Shown: positions 1 to 8,743, counted from the stretch's first letter. The stretch is DNA of 60,334 bases from Caulobacter sp. 32-67-35 (GCA_002280875.1 NCEV01000013.1:42260-102593), one strand, 5' to 3'. Numbers and translations are program-made. The notes: generated by a model from the sequence alone, not told the origin.

Positions 1-2505
1 AAGGGCGCGGCCGAGCAGGCGGCCAGTCTGCGGATCTCGGCCGACGCCCTGCTGGCCGAGCTGCGCCTCACGCCCCAGCCGTCGCGCGAGGAGGCCCTGG
101 CGGTCGCCGAGACCCTGGCCAAGGCCGGCTGGGCCTGGGGCCCCGCCGTGATCGGCGCCCTGCGGTCGGCTCCGGTCGGCAACCAGTTCCGAAGCTCCGG
201 CCTGGATGTCTGGTCGCGCATCATCGAGTGGGAAGATCAGGCCCCCCTGGGCGAATCCGGCACGCGGCCGATCGACCCCGAGCGCGCCGGCGAGCGTCTG
301 ACCGAACTGCTGCAACGCGCGGGCCTGGACGAGGTGCGCGAGGCCCAGGCGACCTATGCGCGCGAGGCCGCCTTCGTCTTCCAGCCGCGCGACCGCGAGG
401 GCGAGCCAAACATGATGCTGGCCGAGGCCGGCACCGGCGTTGGCAAGACCCTGGGCTATCTGGCCCCCGCCTCGCTGTGGGCCGAGGCCAATGGGCCATC
501 GGTCTGGATCAGCACCTACACCCGCGCCCTGCAGCGCCAGATCGAGCGGGAGAGCCAGTCGATCTATCCCGACCCGGCGGTGCGGGCCCGCAAGGCGGTC
601 GTGCGCAAGGGGCGCGAAAACTATGTCTGCCTGCTGAACTTCCAGGAACAGGTCAACGGCGCCCAGCTGGGCAATGGCGACCTGATCGGCCTGGCCCTGA
701 CGGCGCGTTGGGCAAGGGCGACCCGCGACGGCGACATGACCGGCGGGGATTTCCCGGCCTGGCTGCCGACGCTGTTTTCGATCGCGCCGATGCAGCAGGC
801 CAGCCCGGCCAACCTGGTGGACCGGCGCGGCGAGTGCGTTCACGCTGGCTGCCAGCACTATCGCATCTGCTACATCGAGAAGGCCGTGCGGGCCTCCAAG
901 CGGGCGGACATCGTCATCGCCAACCACGCCCTGGTGCTGACCCAGGCGGCGTTCGACGGCGCGCGGGCGGCGCGGGGGCTGAAGGGTGACAACGAGACCA
1001 CGGCCGTCAAGCGGGTGGTGTTCGACGAAGGTCATCACCTGTTCGACGCCGCCGACAGCGCCTTTTCGGCGGCCCTCTCTGGCGCTGAAGCGGCGGAGCT
1101 GCGGCGCTGGATCCGGGGACCCGAGGGACGCGGTCGGCGCGGGCGGGGGCTTGAGGCCCGTCTACTGGACATCTTGGGCGACCGCGAAGGGGCGCGTCAG
1201 GCCCTGACTGCCGTGCTGCACGCCGCCGCCGCCCTGCCCGGCGAGGGCTGGTCAGGCCGCGTCGCGCCGCCGGACGGACAGGTCAATCCGATCGGGCCGA
1301 TCGAGAGCTATCTGGTCGCCGTCATCGAGCAATTGCGGGCCCGTAGCAGCGAGCGCGGCGGGGTCGAGCAGGGGCTGCAGTGCGCCGCGCGGCCAGCGGT
1401 GGACCTGGTGCGCGAACGGGCCGGCGAGGCGGCCAAGGCCCTGGCCGGGGTCGAGGCGCCGCTGCTGGCCCTGGCCCGCCAGCTGGAAGACGTGCTGGAC
1501 GAAGACGCCGAGCATCTGGGCCCCTCTGAACGCGCCCGCATCGAAGGCGCCCTGCGCGGCCTGGACCGCCGCGCGCGCATGACGCTGCCGGCCTGGCGCT
1601 CAATTCTCAAGGCGATTGACGAGGACGCCGAGGACGACCCCGATTTCGTCGACTGGTTCGAAGCCACCTTCCTCTATGGCCGCGTGGTCGACGCCGCCTG
1701 TCGCCGGCACTGGGTGGACCCGACAGAGCCTCTGCGCGCGGCGGTGCTGAGCCCCGCCCACGGGGTGCTGGTCACCAGCGCCACCCTGACCGATCCGGCG
1801 CTGGAGGATCCCTTCGCCCTGGCCGAGATGCGGACCGGGGCCGCGCGGATGCCGCAGTCGCCCAAGGTGCTGCGGCTGGTCTCGCCGTTCGACTATGAGA
1901 CGAACGCCCGGGCCATCGTGGTCACCGACGTCAACAAGGAGGACGCCCGGCAGGTTTCGGCGGCGATGCGCGAGCTGTTCCTGGCGGCCGGCGGCGGCGG
2001 GCTGGGGCTGTTCACCGCCATTCGGCGGCTGAAGGCCGTACACGAGATGATCGCTGCGCCCCTGGCCGACCGGGGACTGGCGCTCTACGCCCAGCATGTC
2101 GATCCGCTGGAGGCTGGGGCGCTGGTCGACATCTTCCGGGCCGAGCAGGACGCCTGCCTGCTGGGCACCGACGCGATCCGCGACGGGATCGACGTGCCGG
2201 GCCGGTCGCTGCGCCTGCTGGTCTTTGACCGGGTGCCATGGCCCAGGCCCGACATCCTGCACAAGGCCCGCCGCGCCCGGTTTGGCGGCAAGGGCTATGA
2301 CGACTCCACCGCGCGCGCGCGCATCAGCCAGGCCTTCGGACGCCTGATCCGGCGCGCGGATGATCGGGGCATGTTCGTGATGCTGGACGCCGCCGCGCCC
2401 ACACGTCTGTTCTCCGGCCTGCCGGAGGGCATTACCGTCGAGCGGTTGTGTCTGGTTGACGCGATCGAGGCCACCGCCGCATTTTTGACGGAAGCGTCGG
2501 TTTAA
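1..2505 (+). CDS. DinG/XPD-type ATP-dependent DNA helicase (5' truncated)
   Basis: The reading frame is open from the first base, so the gene starts upstream of the window. A GTG at 148 is an internal codon rather than a likely start. The Walker A motif AEAGTGVGKT is encoded at 421-450 and a DEGH Walker B box at 1024-1035. Four Cys codons at 628, 835, 850 and 868 lie between them and fit the 4Fe-4S cluster of XPD/DinG superfamily 2 helicases. The C-terminal half carries the usual helicase motifs, including a QAFGRLIRR-type motif VI near 2330-2352. The family unwinds DNA 5' to 3' and removes R-loops or D-loops during repair. The stop TAA overlaps a downstream ATG, but a better start for the next gene lies further on. 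Confidence 0.88.
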   Translation, partial: KGAAEQAASLRISADALLAELRLTPQPSREEALAVAETLAKAGWAWGPAVIGALRSAPVGNQFRSSGLDVWSRIIEWEDQAPLGESGTRPIDPERAGERLTELLQRAGLDEVREAQATYAREAAFVFQPRDREGEPNMMLAEAGTGVGKTLGYLAPASLWAEANGPSVWISTYTRALQRQIERESQSIYPDPAVRARKAVVRKGRENYVCLLNFQEQVNGAQLGNGDLIGLALTARWARATRDGDMTGGDFPAWLPTLFSIAPMQQASPANLVDRRGECVHAGCQHYRICYIEKAVRASKRADIVIANHALVLTQAAFDGARAARGLKGDNETTAVKRVVFDEGHHLFDAADSAFSAALSGAEAAELRRWIRGPEGRGRRGRGLEARLLDILGDREGARQALTAVLHAAAALPGEGWSGRVAPPDGQVNPIGPIESYLVAVIEQLRARSSERGGVEQGLQCAARPAVDLVRERAGEAAKALAGVEAPLLALARQLEDVLDEDAEHLGPSERARIEGALRGLDRRARMTLPAWRSILKAIDEDAEDDPDFVDWFEATFLYGRVVDAACRRHWVDPTEPLRAAVLSPAHGVLVTSATLTDPALEDPFALAEMRTGAARMPQSPKVLRLVSPFDYETNARAIVVTDVNKEDARQVSAAMRELFLAAGGGGLGLFTAIRRLKAVHEMIAAPLADRGLALYAQHVDPLEAGALVDIFRAEQDACLLGTDAIRDGIDVPGRSLRLLVFDRVPWPRPDILHKARRARFGGKGYDDSTARARISQAFGRLIRRADDRGMFVMLDAAAPTRLFSGLPEGITVERLCLVDAIEATAAFLTEASV

Positions 2506-2555
2506 TGGTTGCTGTGTACAGTGTGCCTTCCGGGGGGAGGGTGTTGGGAGGTCAC

Positions 2556-3005
2556 GTGATCAGGGTTTTGGGGATAGCTGCGGCGATGATGCTGTTGGCG
2601 GGCGGCGCCAATGCGCAGGAATTTGTCCGTACAGACTGCCGAACGACGGTGCAGTCCACCCACACGCTGAAGTTCGAAGATCCCAAACATGCGCTCTGGT
2701 ACAAGCGCTTCTGGACGGGATCGTGCGCTGACCTCAGCCTGTGCATGCCCGGCTCGCCAAACTGGAATGACATCGTCAGCAAGCTGCTGATCAAGGGCGG
2801 TCCTGCCGATCGCGGTGTCCTGCTGCCCAAGGCCTGTCGTCTGGGGCAGATGATCGGCATGGAATGGGCCCGGGACCGGCGGATCAAGCGCATCAAGACC
2901 GCTGACCTGAAGACCTTCAATTCCATCCTTGAGGCCTCGGGCGACGCCGTGCGCGGCGTGGAGCAGGTTGAACTGAAGGCCCGCTCGATGATTAGCCACC
3001 GCTGA
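2556..3005 (+). CDS. Hypothetical secreted protein
   Basis: I chose the GTG at 2556 because a GGGAGG ribosome binding site lies at 2546-2551 and because the protein then begins directly with a signal peptide (MIRVLGIAAAMMLLAGGANA, likely cleaved before QEF). An alternative ATG at 2505 overlaps the helicase stop but would add 17 residues ahead of the signal sequence. The mature part is about 130 residues with four cysteines, which may form disulfides in the periplasm. I do not recognise a family. Its position directly after the helicase gene may only reflect co-transcription. Confidence 0.7.
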   Translation: MIRVLGIAAAMMLLAGGANAQEFVRTDCRTTVQSTHTLKFEDPKHALWYKRFWTGSCADLSLCMPGSPNWNDIVSKLLIKGGPADRGVLLPKACRLGQMIGMEWARDRRIKRIKTADLKTFNSILEASGDAVRGVEQVELKARSMISHR

Positions 3006-3060
3006 TCTCAGGTCCGACTCAAAGGCGTCGAATTTCTGCAATCGAGGCGGACTAGAAGGG

Positions 3061-3075
3061 CCTCCTGTAAAGGAG
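3061..3075 (+). promoter_or_regulatory. Hairpin covering the Shine-Dalgarno of the HTH gene
   Basis: CTCCT (3062-3066) and AGGAG (3071-3075) form a 5-bp stem with a GTAA loop. The right arm is the Shine-Dalgarno sequence 7 bases before the ATG at 3083. This would mask the ribosome binding site in the folded mRNA; whether it matters in vivo is not shown. Confidence 0.35.
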
Positions 3076-3082
3076 CGTACCC

Positions 3083-3370
3083 ATGATCATGTCCGCCCAT
3101 TCGATGGACCCCGCCATCGATGAAGCCGCAGCCCCGGCTCAAGCCTATTCGGCCCGCGCGCTGGTACGGGCCGTACGCTGGCGCAGCGGCCTGTCGGCCC
3201 AGCAGTTCGCTCGAGTCTACCATATCGATCCCGACCGGCTCGACGCGCTGGAGCATGGCGACGCCCGACCGGACGCCGCCCTGACCGCCTATTTACGAGT
3301 GATCGACCATGCGCCCGACGTGGTGCGCGAGGCGCTGGAGCGCCGGGCTCTGACAGGGCCAGCCAGCTAG
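3083..3370 (+). CDS. Small helix-turn-helix (XRE-like) DNA-binding protein
   Basis: This 95-residue protein has a central segment, about residues 25-80, reading like an XRE or antitoxin-type helix-turn-helix. It starts ALVRAVRWRSGLSAQQFAR and continues with a recognition-helix-like stretch ending in LDALEHGDARPD, then TAYLRVIDHAPDVVREAL. The pattern (first helix, LSAQQFA turn, ALEHG after the recognition helix) matches HigA/MqsA-type regulators. The start at 3083 has AAGGAG upstream. No toxin partner is adjacent; the next gene is convergent and overlaps by 4 bases. The likely role is transcriptional regulation with an unknown target. Confidence 0.7.
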   Translation: MIMSAHSMDPAIDEAAAPAQAYSARALVRAVRWRSGLSAQQFARVYHIDPDRLDALEHGDARPDAALTAYLRVIDHAPDVVREALERRALTGPAS

Positions 3371-3741
3371 CCGAACTTGTAGCCACACAGCTTGTTGCCA
3401 TCCAGATCGCGGAAATAGGCGAAATAGACGCCGGGCATGCGCTCGCCGGGCGGGCCCTCGTCGGTGGCGCCCAGTTCCAGGGCCTTGGCGTGGAAGGCGG
3501 CGACCTCTTCGACGGTGTCGAAGCTGAACCCGCCCATAGAGCCGTTGCCGACGCAGGCAGGGTTGCCGTCATAAGGACCCAGCACGCCAAACAGGCCCGT
3601 GCCCTTGCCCCGATACAGACGGCCGCCTGAAGGGTGGTCGAACATCGGCGTCATGCCGATCGAGCCCAGCAGGGCGTCGTAGAAGACCTTGGCCTCTTCG
3701 AGTTTGTTGGAACCGACCGTGTAGTAAGACACCTTCGCCAT
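3367..3741 (-). CDS. VOC family (glyoxalase/bleomycin-resistance fold) protein
   Basis: The 124-residue protein has the beta-alpha-beta-beta-beta layout of the vicinal oxygen chelate fold. Residues 1-30 resemble the start of glyoxalase-like proteins (SYYTVGSNKLEEAKVFYDAL), and the C-terminal end FAYFRDLDGNKLCGY is the typical final strand. These proteins bind a divalent metal and act on small molecules, but the substrate cannot be read from sequence. It converges on the HTH gene and their ends overlap by 4 bases. A second VOC gene in the window lies at 18237-18632. Confidence 0.82.
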   Translation of the reverse strand: MAKVSYYTVGSNKLEEAKVFYDALLGSIGMTPMFDHPSGGRLYRGKGTGLFGVLGPYDGNPACVGNGSMGGFSFDTVEEVAAFHAKALELGATDEGPPGERMPGVYFAYFRDLDGNKLCGYKFG

Positions 3742-3810
3742 GCGCTTCTCCCGTTTGTGCTTGGGGATAAGGCTAGCATGCGGCGGCCAGCCGGCAACGC
3801 TGACGCAAGG

Positions 3811-5631
3811 TCAGGCTTCGGGCGCGGTCCCTATCAGGCCTTCGGCGACCTCGGCCAGCAGGTTGAACAAGGCCGGCACGTCGATCGGCTTGCGCAATAC
3901 TCCATCAGCGCCGTTCGCCATGTAACGGGCGATGTCATCGTCGAAGACGTTGGCGGTCAGCATCCAGATCGGCGTTCTCTGGTCCGGGGGCTCGGCCCGG
4001 CGAATCTCGCGCACCGCCTCCAGCCCGGTCAGAACCGGCATGTTGACGTCCATCAGGATCAGGTCGAACGGCTGGGTGCGCCAGGCGTCCAGCGCCTGTG
4101 CGCCGTCCTCGGCGAAGGTCAGGGACACCGGGGCCTCCTGTAGCAGCAGCGCCACCACCTTGCGGTTGGCGGGGTTGTCCTCGGCCACCAGCAGGCGGAT
4201 TTGGGTGAGGTGGCGCGGCCGGTCCGCCCCCGCGAGCGGCTGGCTATGGACCGGGGCGTCGAAAGCAAACCAGAGAACCGCGCCGCCCGCTGCTTTCTGG
4301 GAGACCATGACGCCGGCGGGGTCATCGACGCCGATCTCTCCGCCCATCAGGGCCATGTTGCGGGCGCAGATCGCCAGACCCAGGCCGCTACCGCCCTGCT
4401 GACGTCCTCGCGCGGTCTGGTCGAAGGCCTCGAACAGCCGCGGGCGCTCTTCCAGCGGCACGGCCGGGCCAGTATCGCCCACCTCGATCAGGACGCCCAG
4501 GTCCTGGCCCCGGGGTGTGCCGGCCAGACGCACCGTCACCCGACCGCCGGACGCGACCGCGCCCATGGCGTTGGAGATCAGATTGATCAGGGTCTGCTCA
4601 ATGCGAGCCGCGTCGGCCCGCACGACGAAGGAGAGCGCAGGATCGGCGTCCTCGAACCTGAAGTCCACGCCAAGACCGCGCGCATGGACGCTCCAGACCC
4701 GCATCACCCCCAGAAGCATCCGGCGAAGATCCACCGGAACGGGATTGAGGCGCGCCTGTCCGTTTTCGACATGGGTGAGGTCGAGAATGCCGTCCAGCAG
4801 CCGGGTCAGTTGCTCGCCGCCTTCCAGCACCCCGCTCAGCAGGTCGGCCTGTTCCGGGGTCAGGTCCTTGTCGCGCAGGATCTGGGCGAAGCCCAGCACG
4901 GCGTTCAGCGGGGTGCGGATCTCATGACTGGCCACAGCCAGAAGGTCGGTCTTGGCGCGGCTGGCGGCCTTGGCTTCCTCGATGGCCTGGGTCAGGGCCA
5001 CGTTCTTGCGGGTGAGGTCGCGCAGGGCCTGGGTCAGGGTACGGTCGCTGGCCTGCTGGCGGGAGGTGACCAGCAACACGGCGGCCACGAACAACGCCGC
5101 CGCCAGGGTGTAGTGATCCAGCAGTCTGGGGCTGGACCAGTCGATCGCGGTCCAGATCAGGGTCAAGGCCGGCGGAACGACGCCGATGACGTAGCTGATC
5201 GGCGTGATGTGGACCCGTAGGGCGGCGAACAGCAGCACGCAGATGGCCAGCAACCCCGCCTCGACCTGGGCAATCGGGCCGTCATACAGGCGGATCTGAA
5301 CCGCCAGCCAGCAGGCGTTGCTGACCAGCAGAAACATCAGCACGTCCGACTGCCAGCACAGGCGCCGGAAGGCGCGGTCAGGATCGGGATCGCGGGCGGC
5401 GATCTCCGCGGCGGCGAACAGGGCCAGGTAGAGAGCAAACTCCACAATCGCCAGCAGGGTCATCCGCCAGGGAGTGAACAGCGCCAGCAGAATGACCAGC
5501 AGGGCCACGAGGACCAGCCGGGTCAGGGCGACCCCGCGAGAGTACAGAATATACCCTTCAAGCTGGGTGACATCCTTGATCTGCGCCGGCATCCGCATTG
5601 CCACCCCGCCTTCCGTCGCCGTCTTCTGCAT
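3811..5631 (-). CDS. Hybrid sensor histidine kinase with C-terminal receiver
   Basis: This 606-residue protein begins with about six membrane helices (residues 35-190) and no obvious periplasmic sensor domain. A HisKA domain follows with phospho-accepting His236 in ASHEIRTPLN, then a HATPase domain with N-box Asn350/Asn354, G1 box GDTG (386-388) and G2 box GSGLGL (415-420). A receiver domain fills residues 478-600 with acceptor Asp528 in LILMDVNMP and conserved Lys581. No response regulator or phosphotransferase gene is adjacent, so it is an orphan kinase whose output must be encoded elsewhere. Another in-frame ATG at 5598 has GGAAGG upstream and could be the true start. Confidence 0.9.
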   Translation of the reverse strand: MQKTATEGGVAMRMPAQIKDVTQLEGYILYSRGVALTRLVLVALLVILLALFTPWRMTLLAIVEFALYLALFAAAEIAARDPDPDRAFRRLCWQSDVLMFLLVSNACWLAVQIRLYDGPIAQVEAGLLAICVLLFAALRVHITPISYVIGVVPPALTLIWTAIDWSSPRLLDHYTLAAALFVAAVLLVTSRQQASDRTLTQALRDLTRKNVALTQAIEEAKAASRAKTDLLAVASHEIRTPLNAVLGFAQILRDKDLTPEQADLLSGVLEGGEQLTRLLDGILDLTHVENGQARLNPVPVDLRRMLLGVMRVWSVHARGLGVDFRFEDADPALSFVVRADAARIEQTLINLISNAMGAVASGGRVTVRLAGTPRGQDLGVLIEVGDTGPAVPLEERPRLFEAFDQTARGRQQGGSGLGLAICARNMALMGGEIGVDDPAGVMVSQKAAGGAVLWFAFDAPVHSQPLAGADRPRHLTQIRLLVAEDNPANRKVVALLLQEAPVSLTFAEDGAQALDAWRTQPFDLILMDVNMPVLTGLEAVREIRRAEPPDQRTPIWMLTANVFDDDIARYMANGADGVLRKPIDVPALFNLLAEVAEGLIGTAPEA

Positions 5632-5809
5632 CGGGTCCCGGCCCGGCGCCGCGATTGGGCTTCCTTTGGGGAAGCCAAGGCGGGCACTCCTTCATAGACG
5701 GTCGATTCGCGCCTTTCCGCTCTCCTCTCGCGCGATTGAACGGCGTCCATGAGCCTTGACGCGTCGTAGCTGTGGATGACGCGCTTCCGCGTCCGCGAGG
5801 ATACCGGCC

Positions 5810-6406
5810 ATGACGGGGCGTTGGACGAGGGCCTTGATGGGGCTGGCGGCGGCAGCGGCGCTGACGGGCGGGGTTCAGGCTTTTGAGCTGTCGCCGAAGG
5901 CGCAGGCCATGCTGGCCCGCGGCGAGGCCCACGCCGATGTCTCGGCCGATCCAGACGGAATCTCCGGGCGGGTGCGTGGCGTGGTCGATATCGATGCGCC
6001 GCCCGAGCTCGTCTGGAAGATCATGACCGACTGCGCCACGGCCCGCAAAATGATGGCCAACGTGACCGGCTGCCGCATTCTGTCAGGAGATCAGGCCCGC
6101 GGCTGGGACGTGCGCGAGCACGTCACCCGACGCAATCTGATCTTTCCGGGCATGCGGATCGTGTTCCGCTCCGACTATGAGCCCCATCGCCGCATCCGCT
6201 TCAATCTGGTCGAGGGTGATCTCAAGCTGCAGCAGGGCGAATGGCGGCTCCAGCCCCTGAGGGGCGGCAAGGGCACGCGGGTGTTCTATGAAAACCGCCT
6301 CGCCGTCGACTGGCCGGCGCCCAAGGCCATGATCCGCGAAGCGCTGCGCAAGGACACGCCCAAGGTGCTGGTGAATCTGCGTCGGGCCTGTGAAGCCGCT
6401 GTGTAG
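5810..6406 (+). CDS. Exported SRPBCC/START-like protein
   Basis: A signal peptide covers about residues 1-24 (hydrophobic LMGLAAAAALTGGVQA). It is followed by a START/SRPBCC-type fold recognised from VDIDAPPELVWKIMTDCAT, the usual first strand and helix of the polyketide cyclase/coenzyme Q-binding family, and from the closing long helix. The family binds hydrophobic ligands in a deep pocket; here the protein would do so in the periplasm. GAGGAT lies 7-8 bases before the ATG. It is divergent from the hybrid kinase gene, with about 180 bases between. Confidence 0.78.
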   Translation: MTGRWTRALMGLAAAAALTGGVQAFELSPKAQAMLARGEAHADVSADPDGISGRVRGVVDIDAPPELVWKIMTDCATARKMMANVTGCRILSGDQARGWDVREHVTRRNLIFPGMRIVFRSDYEPHRRIRFNLVEGDLKLQQGEWRLQPLRGGKGTRVFYENRLAVDWPAPKAMIREALRKDTPKVLVNLRRACEAAV

Positions 6407-6456
6407 GAAGGGCCTTGCGGCCTGACGGCTTCATCAAGGGTGAGACCAGCAGGACG

Positions 6457-8097
6457 CTAGACCGCGCCGATATATTTGATCAGCGCGGTCATGTTCTCGA
6501 TATAGCCGCCGGTCGAGATGCCGATCTTGGGCGTGTCGGTGATGTAGGGCGAGGTGTCGGTAGCATCGCCGACCCGGGTCTGGCTGAAGTCGCCTGGCGC
6601 GGGGGTGGGCGAGCCGTCGCCGATATAGGGATTGCTGGTCGCCTTCAACTCGGCGGGCCACCACCCCTCGCTGTTCAGCGTGGCTACGAGAGCGGCGGCC
6701 TTGTCGGGCGAGGCCTGGCCGGCGTCAGCCTTCAGGGTATCGACGTTCAGGTCCGACACCGAAATGTCGCCAGTCGTGAAATAGCGGGGCAGGGCCTTGC
6801 GGCCGCCCTTCAGCGGCGAGTCCTTGCTGGCGACTTCAGGCGGGGTGGCCTGCAGCTTGGCCAGGCGCTTGCGCAGACCCTCCACGTTCACCGCCCGGGT
6901 CGATCCATAGTGGATGACGACATTTTCCGGATTGTGGTCGGCGTAGTAGCGGCCGTTGACCACATTGCTGCCGGTGCGGTGGATGAACAGCGGCTTGCCT
7001 TCGCCGATCGAGACGAAGGTGGGATAGGCGCGGTCACCCTTGATTTGCTCGGCGGGCAGTTTGACACTGTCCAGCCAGTCCAGGGCTTCGCCCAGTCGGG
7101 CCAGGAACTTCGGGTCGCCGGTCAGCTCATAGAAATCCATGCACGAGGCGATGTTGCCGCCGGTGGTGTGGGTGGCGAAGGCTTCGGGCTCATAGGTGCG
7201 GGCGCCAGCGGGCTTCAGGTCGGAAACCTTGTGCTGCAGACCCCAGGCCGGTTGCGGCATGGGCTGCTGGCAGGCGAGGAAGCAGTCCATGGCTCTGCGG
7301 ATGGCGGGCAGCACGCGTTCGTCGCCCAGGGCTTGCCACACCATGATCAGGAACTTGAGGTTTTCCCCGGCCACGTCGTCATTGAAGGTGATGTAGCCGG
7401 TGTAGTCGGCCTTGCCGTGATGGTGGAACTCGTCCCTCAGCGGGAAGCGCTGGGGCCAGCCGCCGATCGGGTACTGGCTGTCCAGGACGAAGGCCAGGGC
7501 CTTGTCGAGGGCCGGCTTGAAGGCGGGGTCCTGCTTTTCGACATACAGGCGCAGCAGGAACTGTGAGCTTTCGGCCGTGCCGGCGTCGTCGAAGGTGGCG
7601 TTGCCGTAATAGTGCTGGAATTCCTCAAGCCGCCAGCCGTTCTTGCCGATGGTGTCGTACCACTTTTTCAGCGAGGCCTCGCCGGCCAGGTCGCCCAGAT
7701 AGTTCCAGCCGCCGGCCGGATGCTGGATGGCGATCAGGGCCTGGGCTGCCTTGACGGCGGCCTCGTAGTAATAGGCGTCGCCGGTGGCGTGATAGGCGTC
7801 CAGGAACAGGTGGCCCATGGTGGCCGTGCCGGGCGGCTGCACCCAGATCATCGTCGGGAAGGCCTCCATCTCGCCCCAGCGGCGCGAGAAGTCGGGCAGG
7901 TAGCTCCAGACGTAACCGCCGTTATAGGCGGCTTTCTCGACCATGAAGGTGGTGGCCTTCTTCATGGTCTCCAGGGCCTGGGCCTTGGTTGGCGGCGCGG
8001 CGGCCAGGGCCTTGAGCGGCGAGGCGCAGCCAGCGACGGCGAAGGCGGCGGCCGATGTCGCCATCAGGCGACGGCGGGAAATAGGGCTAAGAGGCAT
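6457..8097 (-). CDS. Pectate lyase, polysaccharide lyase family 10
   Basis: The 546-residue protein has a twin-arginine-like, lipobox-containing signal (SRRRLMATSAAAFAVAGC), so it is probably exported and lipid-anchored at Cys24. The rest resembles family 10 pectate lyases: an all-helical barrel with repeated motifs such as HPAGGWNY and FNDDVAGENLKF, a QYPIGGWPQRFPL segment, and long conserved C-terminal blocks. The enzyme would cleave polygalacturonate by beta-elimination in the periplasm or at the surface. A GGAGCG ribosome binding site precedes the start. A perfect palindrome about 155 bases upstream (8252-8267) is a likely operator. The C-terminal block AWGLQHKVSDLKPA is shared by pectate-lyase-type proteins. 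Confidence 0.85.
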   Translation of the reverse strand: MPLSPISRRRLMATSAAAFAVAGCASPLKALAAAPPTKAQALETMKKATTFMVEKAAYNGGYVWSYLPDFSRRWGEMEAFPTMIWVQPPGTATMGHLFLDAYHATGDAYYYEAAVKAAQALIAIQHPAGGWNYLGDLAGEASLKKWYDTIGKNGWRLEEFQHYYGNATFDDAGTAESSQFLLRLYVEKQDPAFKPALDKALAFVLDSQYPIGGWPQRFPLRDEFHHHGKADYTGYITFNDDVAGENLKFLIMVWQALGDERVLPAIRRAMDCFLACQQPMPQPAWGLQHKVSDLKPAGARTYEPEAFATHTTGGNIASCMDFYELTGDPKFLARLGEALDWLDSVKLPAEQIKGDRAYPTFVSIGEGKPLFIHRTGSNVVNGRYYADHNPENVVIHYGSTRAVNVEGLRKRLAKLQATPPEVASKDSPLKGGRKALPRYFTTGDISVSDLNVDTLKADAGQASPDKAAALVATLNSEGWWPAELKATSNPYIGDGSPTPAPGDFSQTRVGDATDTSPYITDTPKIGISTGGYIENMTALIKYIGAV

Positions 8098-8251
8098 GCG
8101 GCGCTCCGACTGGCGTTATCTCGGCAGGTTCGGGGCGGCGGGTCGCCCGACGCTGGTCCCCTGACCGAGCGCGCGAGGCGGTTCCGTGGTCTCCTCCCGG
8201 ACCGGCAAAGCCGATCTCACCACCTTCAGGCGGCGAAGTCTTGGCGCAGTT

Positions 8252-8267
8252 GTGACACCGGTGTCAC
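8252..8267. promoter_or_regulatory. 16-bp perfect palindrome, LacI-type operator candidate
   Basis: GTGACACC followed by its exact complement GGTGTCAC, centred on CG, lies between the pectate lyase start and an orphan terminator. Even-length, CG-centred palindromes of this kind are typical LacI-family operators for sugar catabolism genes. No regulator gene is adjacent, so a trans-acting repressor is inferred. Confidence 0.55.
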
Positions 8268-8273
8268 GTCATG

Positions 8274-8473
8274 GCTAGGCGCTTTTTTCCGACAACGGCG
8301 TTCGAAGCCGGCGGGTGCGACAGGGCGTCGCCTTGCGGTGTGATCAGCGTTCGGCGAAGACCAGTGACTGTTTCTGCGGCGCCGCCGCCGCGCCGCCCTG
8401 GCTGCGCGCGACGCCGTCCTGTTGGGGAACAGGATGACGCCCCCGGACCCGCCCGGTTCGGGGGCGTTTTTTA
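8274..8473 (+). ncRNA. Possible small RNA ending at an orphan terminator
   Basis: No convincing protein gene on the + strand precedes the strong terminator at 8437-8472. Just before it, TCCTGTT (8417-8423) pairs with AACAGGA (8428-8434) around a GGGG loop, so two stem-loops stand in tandem before a run of T. That is the usual 3' end of a bacterial small RNA. The 5' end is unknown; the start given here is a guess just past the palindrome. The terminator could instead stop unannotated antisense transcription from the pectate lyase promoter region. Confidence 0.35.
8437..8472 (+). terminator. Rho-independent terminator without an obvious gene
   Basis: A 13-bp stem (8437-8449 with 8455-8467, one G-T pair) with a five-base loop is followed by six T residues. 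It works only in the + direction; the - strand has no T tract after the stem. Confidence 0.8.
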
Positions 8474-8538
8474 TCGTATTGTAATTGTTAGATAAGTTTC
8501 GATAACGCCGTGCGTCCAGCGGTCGCATGGCGCCAAAT

Positions 8539-8553
8539 TTTACATTCTGTAAA
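8539..8553. promoter_or_regulatory. TTTACA-N3-TGTAAA inverted repeat before the 8564 gene
   Basis: A perfect 6-bp inverted repeat with a three-base spacer lies 10 bases upstream of the ATG at 8564, within an AT-rich stretch unlike the surrounding sequence. It could be a repressor site or overlap the ribosome entry region. No clear Shine-Dalgarno is visible. Confidence 0.4.
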
Positions 8554-8563
8554 CATTCAGCTC

Positions 8564-8743
8564 ATGCCCACGCGCACCGAACATATCCACGAAGCCGAAC
8601 GGCTGGAACGTCAGGCGGAGATCGCCGACAACGCCCATGCCCGCGCGGCCCTGCGCCGCATGGCCCAGGCCTCGCGTGGCGCCGCGGCCCTGGTGGGGAT
8701 GTTTGAGGCGAGCGACGAGGATTGCAGCCTGGCGCGCCTCTAG
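8564..8743 (+). CDS. Small hypothetical protein, 59 residues
   Basis: The frame from ATG 8564 encodes a mostly helical, charged peptide (HEAERLERQAEIADNAHARA at its core). The codons show strong third-position GC, which suggests real coding. A GTG at 8510 would extend it by 18 residues that look non-coding, so I prefer the internal ATG. No signal peptide or membrane segment is present. I do not recognise a family. An inverted repeat lies immediately upstream. Confidence 0.55.
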   Translation: MPTRTEHIHEAERLERQAEIADNAHARAALRRMAQASRGAAALVGMFEASDEDCSLARL

